Shown: in pieces, positions 15,915 through 16,776 of the stretch
How positions within the stretch are numbered: position 1 is the stretch's first letter
How the letters are laid out: each line of letters begins with the position of its first letter
Origin: an uncultured Alphaproteobacteria bacterium
Lineage (GTDB): Bacteria; Pseudomonadota; Alphaproteobacteria; Reyranellales; Reyranellaceae
Length of the DNA stretch: 16,776 nucleotides
NCBI GenBank assembly: GCA_903929895.1
Contig: CAIYWM010000160.1
Location: 1 to 16,776 of the forward strand
Direction: 5' to 3'
Made by a program: the position numbers and the translations under genes
The notes under the pieces: generated by a model
Seen by the model: only the letters and a program-made list of their open reading frames with translations
The model's database searches: none
Told to the model about the DNA's origin: nothing

Positions 15915-16776
15915 ATGGGTCTGTTCGATCGCTTTGAGGGCCTCCTCGAGGCCTATCGCGACGTTCGGACGACAGGATACGATCCCTTCCAGATCCGCAT
16001 GGAGCGGGTCCTGTCGCCGACCGAAGCGATCATCAACGGCCGCAAGACGTTGCTGGTCGGCACCAACAACTATTTCGGCCTGACCTTCGACCCGAGCTGC
16101 ATGGAGGCCGCCATCGAGGCGATCCGTGCGGAGGGCACCGGCACGACCGGCTCGCGCATCGCCAACGGCAGCTACACCGAGCACGTGGCGCTCGAGCAGG
16201 AGATCGCCGAGTTCTACGGCAAGAAGCACTGCATGGTCTTCACGACCGGCTACCAGGCCAATCTCGGCCTGATCTCGACCCTCGCCGGCGAGGGCGACCA
16301 GCTGCTGATCGACGCCGACAGCCATGCCTCGATCTACGACGCCTGCAAGATGACGCAGGCCGAGGTCGTGCGCTTCAAGCACAACGATCCCTCCAGCCTG
16401 GATGCACGCCTGCGCCGGCTGGGCGACCGTCCGGGCAACCGCGTGGTCGTGCTGGAAGGCATCTATTCGATGCTGGGCGACAGCGCGCCGCTGCGTGAGT
16501 TCATCGACGTCTGCAAGAAGTACGGCGCCTATGTGATCGTCGACGAGGCCCATTCGCTGGGCGCGCTGGGCGACAACGGCCGCGGCCTCTGCGAATCGAC
16601 CGGCGTGATCGACGACTGCCATTTCATCGTCGGCACCTTCTCCAAGACCCTGGGCGCCATCGGCGGCTACTGCGTCTCGGACGATCCCGACTTCGACATC
16701 CTGCGCGTCACCGTGCGTTCCTACATGTTCACGGCGTCCTTGCCGCCGTCGATCGTGGCCTCGGTGCGCCAGGCGC
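15915..16776 (+). CDS. spt: Serine palmitoyltransferase (AONS family), 3' end beyond window
   Basis: The visible 287 residues belong to the alpha-oxoamine synthase family of PLP enzymes. His136 (DADSHAS) should stack on PLP, Asp210 and His213 (VDEAHS) contact the cofactor, and Lys244 (GTFSKTLGAIGGY) is the Schiff-base lysine. The N-terminal GTGTTGSRIANGSYTEH (74-90) is typical of the group. Related enzymes include KBL, BioF and ALA synthase; the acyl-ACP synthetase, ceramide-reductase-like protein and dedicated carrier protein just upstream make serine palmitoyltransferase by far the best choice. It would condense serine with acyl-ACP to give 3-ketosphinganine. ATG 15915 starts 2 bases after the ACP stop. 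The window cuts the gene; about 110 more residues are expected from the family length. Confidence 0.92.
   Translation, partial: MGLFDRFEGLLEAYRDVRTTGYDPFQIRMERVLSPTEAIINGRKTLLVGTNNYFGLTFDPSCMEAAIEAIRAEGTGTTGSRIANGSYTEHVALEQEIAEFYGKKHCMVFTTGYQANLGLISTLAGEGDQLLIDADSHASIYDACKMTQAEVVRFKHNDPSSLDARLRRLGDRPGNRVVVLEGIYSMLGDSAPLREFIDVCKKYGAYVIVDEAHSLGALGDNGRGLCESTGVIDDCHFIVGTFSKTLGAIGGYCVSDDPDFDILRVTVRSYMFTASLPPSIVASVRQA

Overview
The window comes from a GC-rich bacterial chromosome with dense, short-spaced operons. The argD-argF-hslO order and a serine palmitoyltransferase-type sphingolipid cluster laid out as in Caulobacter both point to an alphaproteobacterium. A Reyranella- or Rhodospirillales-like organism would fit, but I cannot fix the genus by reading. 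There are eleven complete genes, one gene cut by the right edge, and no stretch over 300 bases without a gene. I saw no rRNA, tRNA, CRISPR array, insertion sequence or phage gene.

Positions 1-223 hold no convincing gene. They are dominated by a long, nearly perfect inverted repeat (49-172) that looks like a dispersed palindromic element and lies just past the 3' end of the first operon.

Positions 224-7069 (minus strand) are a three-gene operon. In order of transcription it encodes a transglutaminase-like domain fused to a DUF2126 putative amidoligase (1135 aa), a circularly permuted ATP-grasp protein fused to an alpha-E domain (833 aa), and a stand-alone transglutaminase-like protein (292 aa). 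The set combines two kinds of predicted amide-bond-forming enzyme with two papain-fold enzymes that cut or exchange amides. It is widespread but, as far as I know, has no assigned product. It is the best candidate here for an undescribed biochemical system.

Positions 7070-7178 are a divergent intergenic region with a 10-bp direct repeat that looks like a regulator site. Positions 7179-9545 (plus) encode a short-chain dehydrogenase, a translationally coupled zinc alcohol dehydrogenase and a GNAT acetyltransferase.

Positions 9521-12644 (minus) are the argD-argF-hslO operon: arginine biosynthesis (acetylornithine aminotransferase, ornithine carbamoyltransferase) followed by the redox chaperone Hsp33. 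hslO and the GNAT gene overlap tail to tail by 25 bp. Upstream of argD there is a good sigma-70 promoter and a leader that could fold into an attenuator-like hairpin.

Positions 12827-16776 (plus) are a sphingolipid cluster: acyl-AMP ligase/acyl-ACP synthetase, NAD-dependent epimerase-like ceramide reductase, a dedicated acyl carrier protein and serine palmitoyltransferase (truncated by the window end). The likely flow is fatty acid to acyl-ACP, then condensation with serine to 3-ketosphinganine, then (after a ceramide synthase not visible here) reduction of the keto group.
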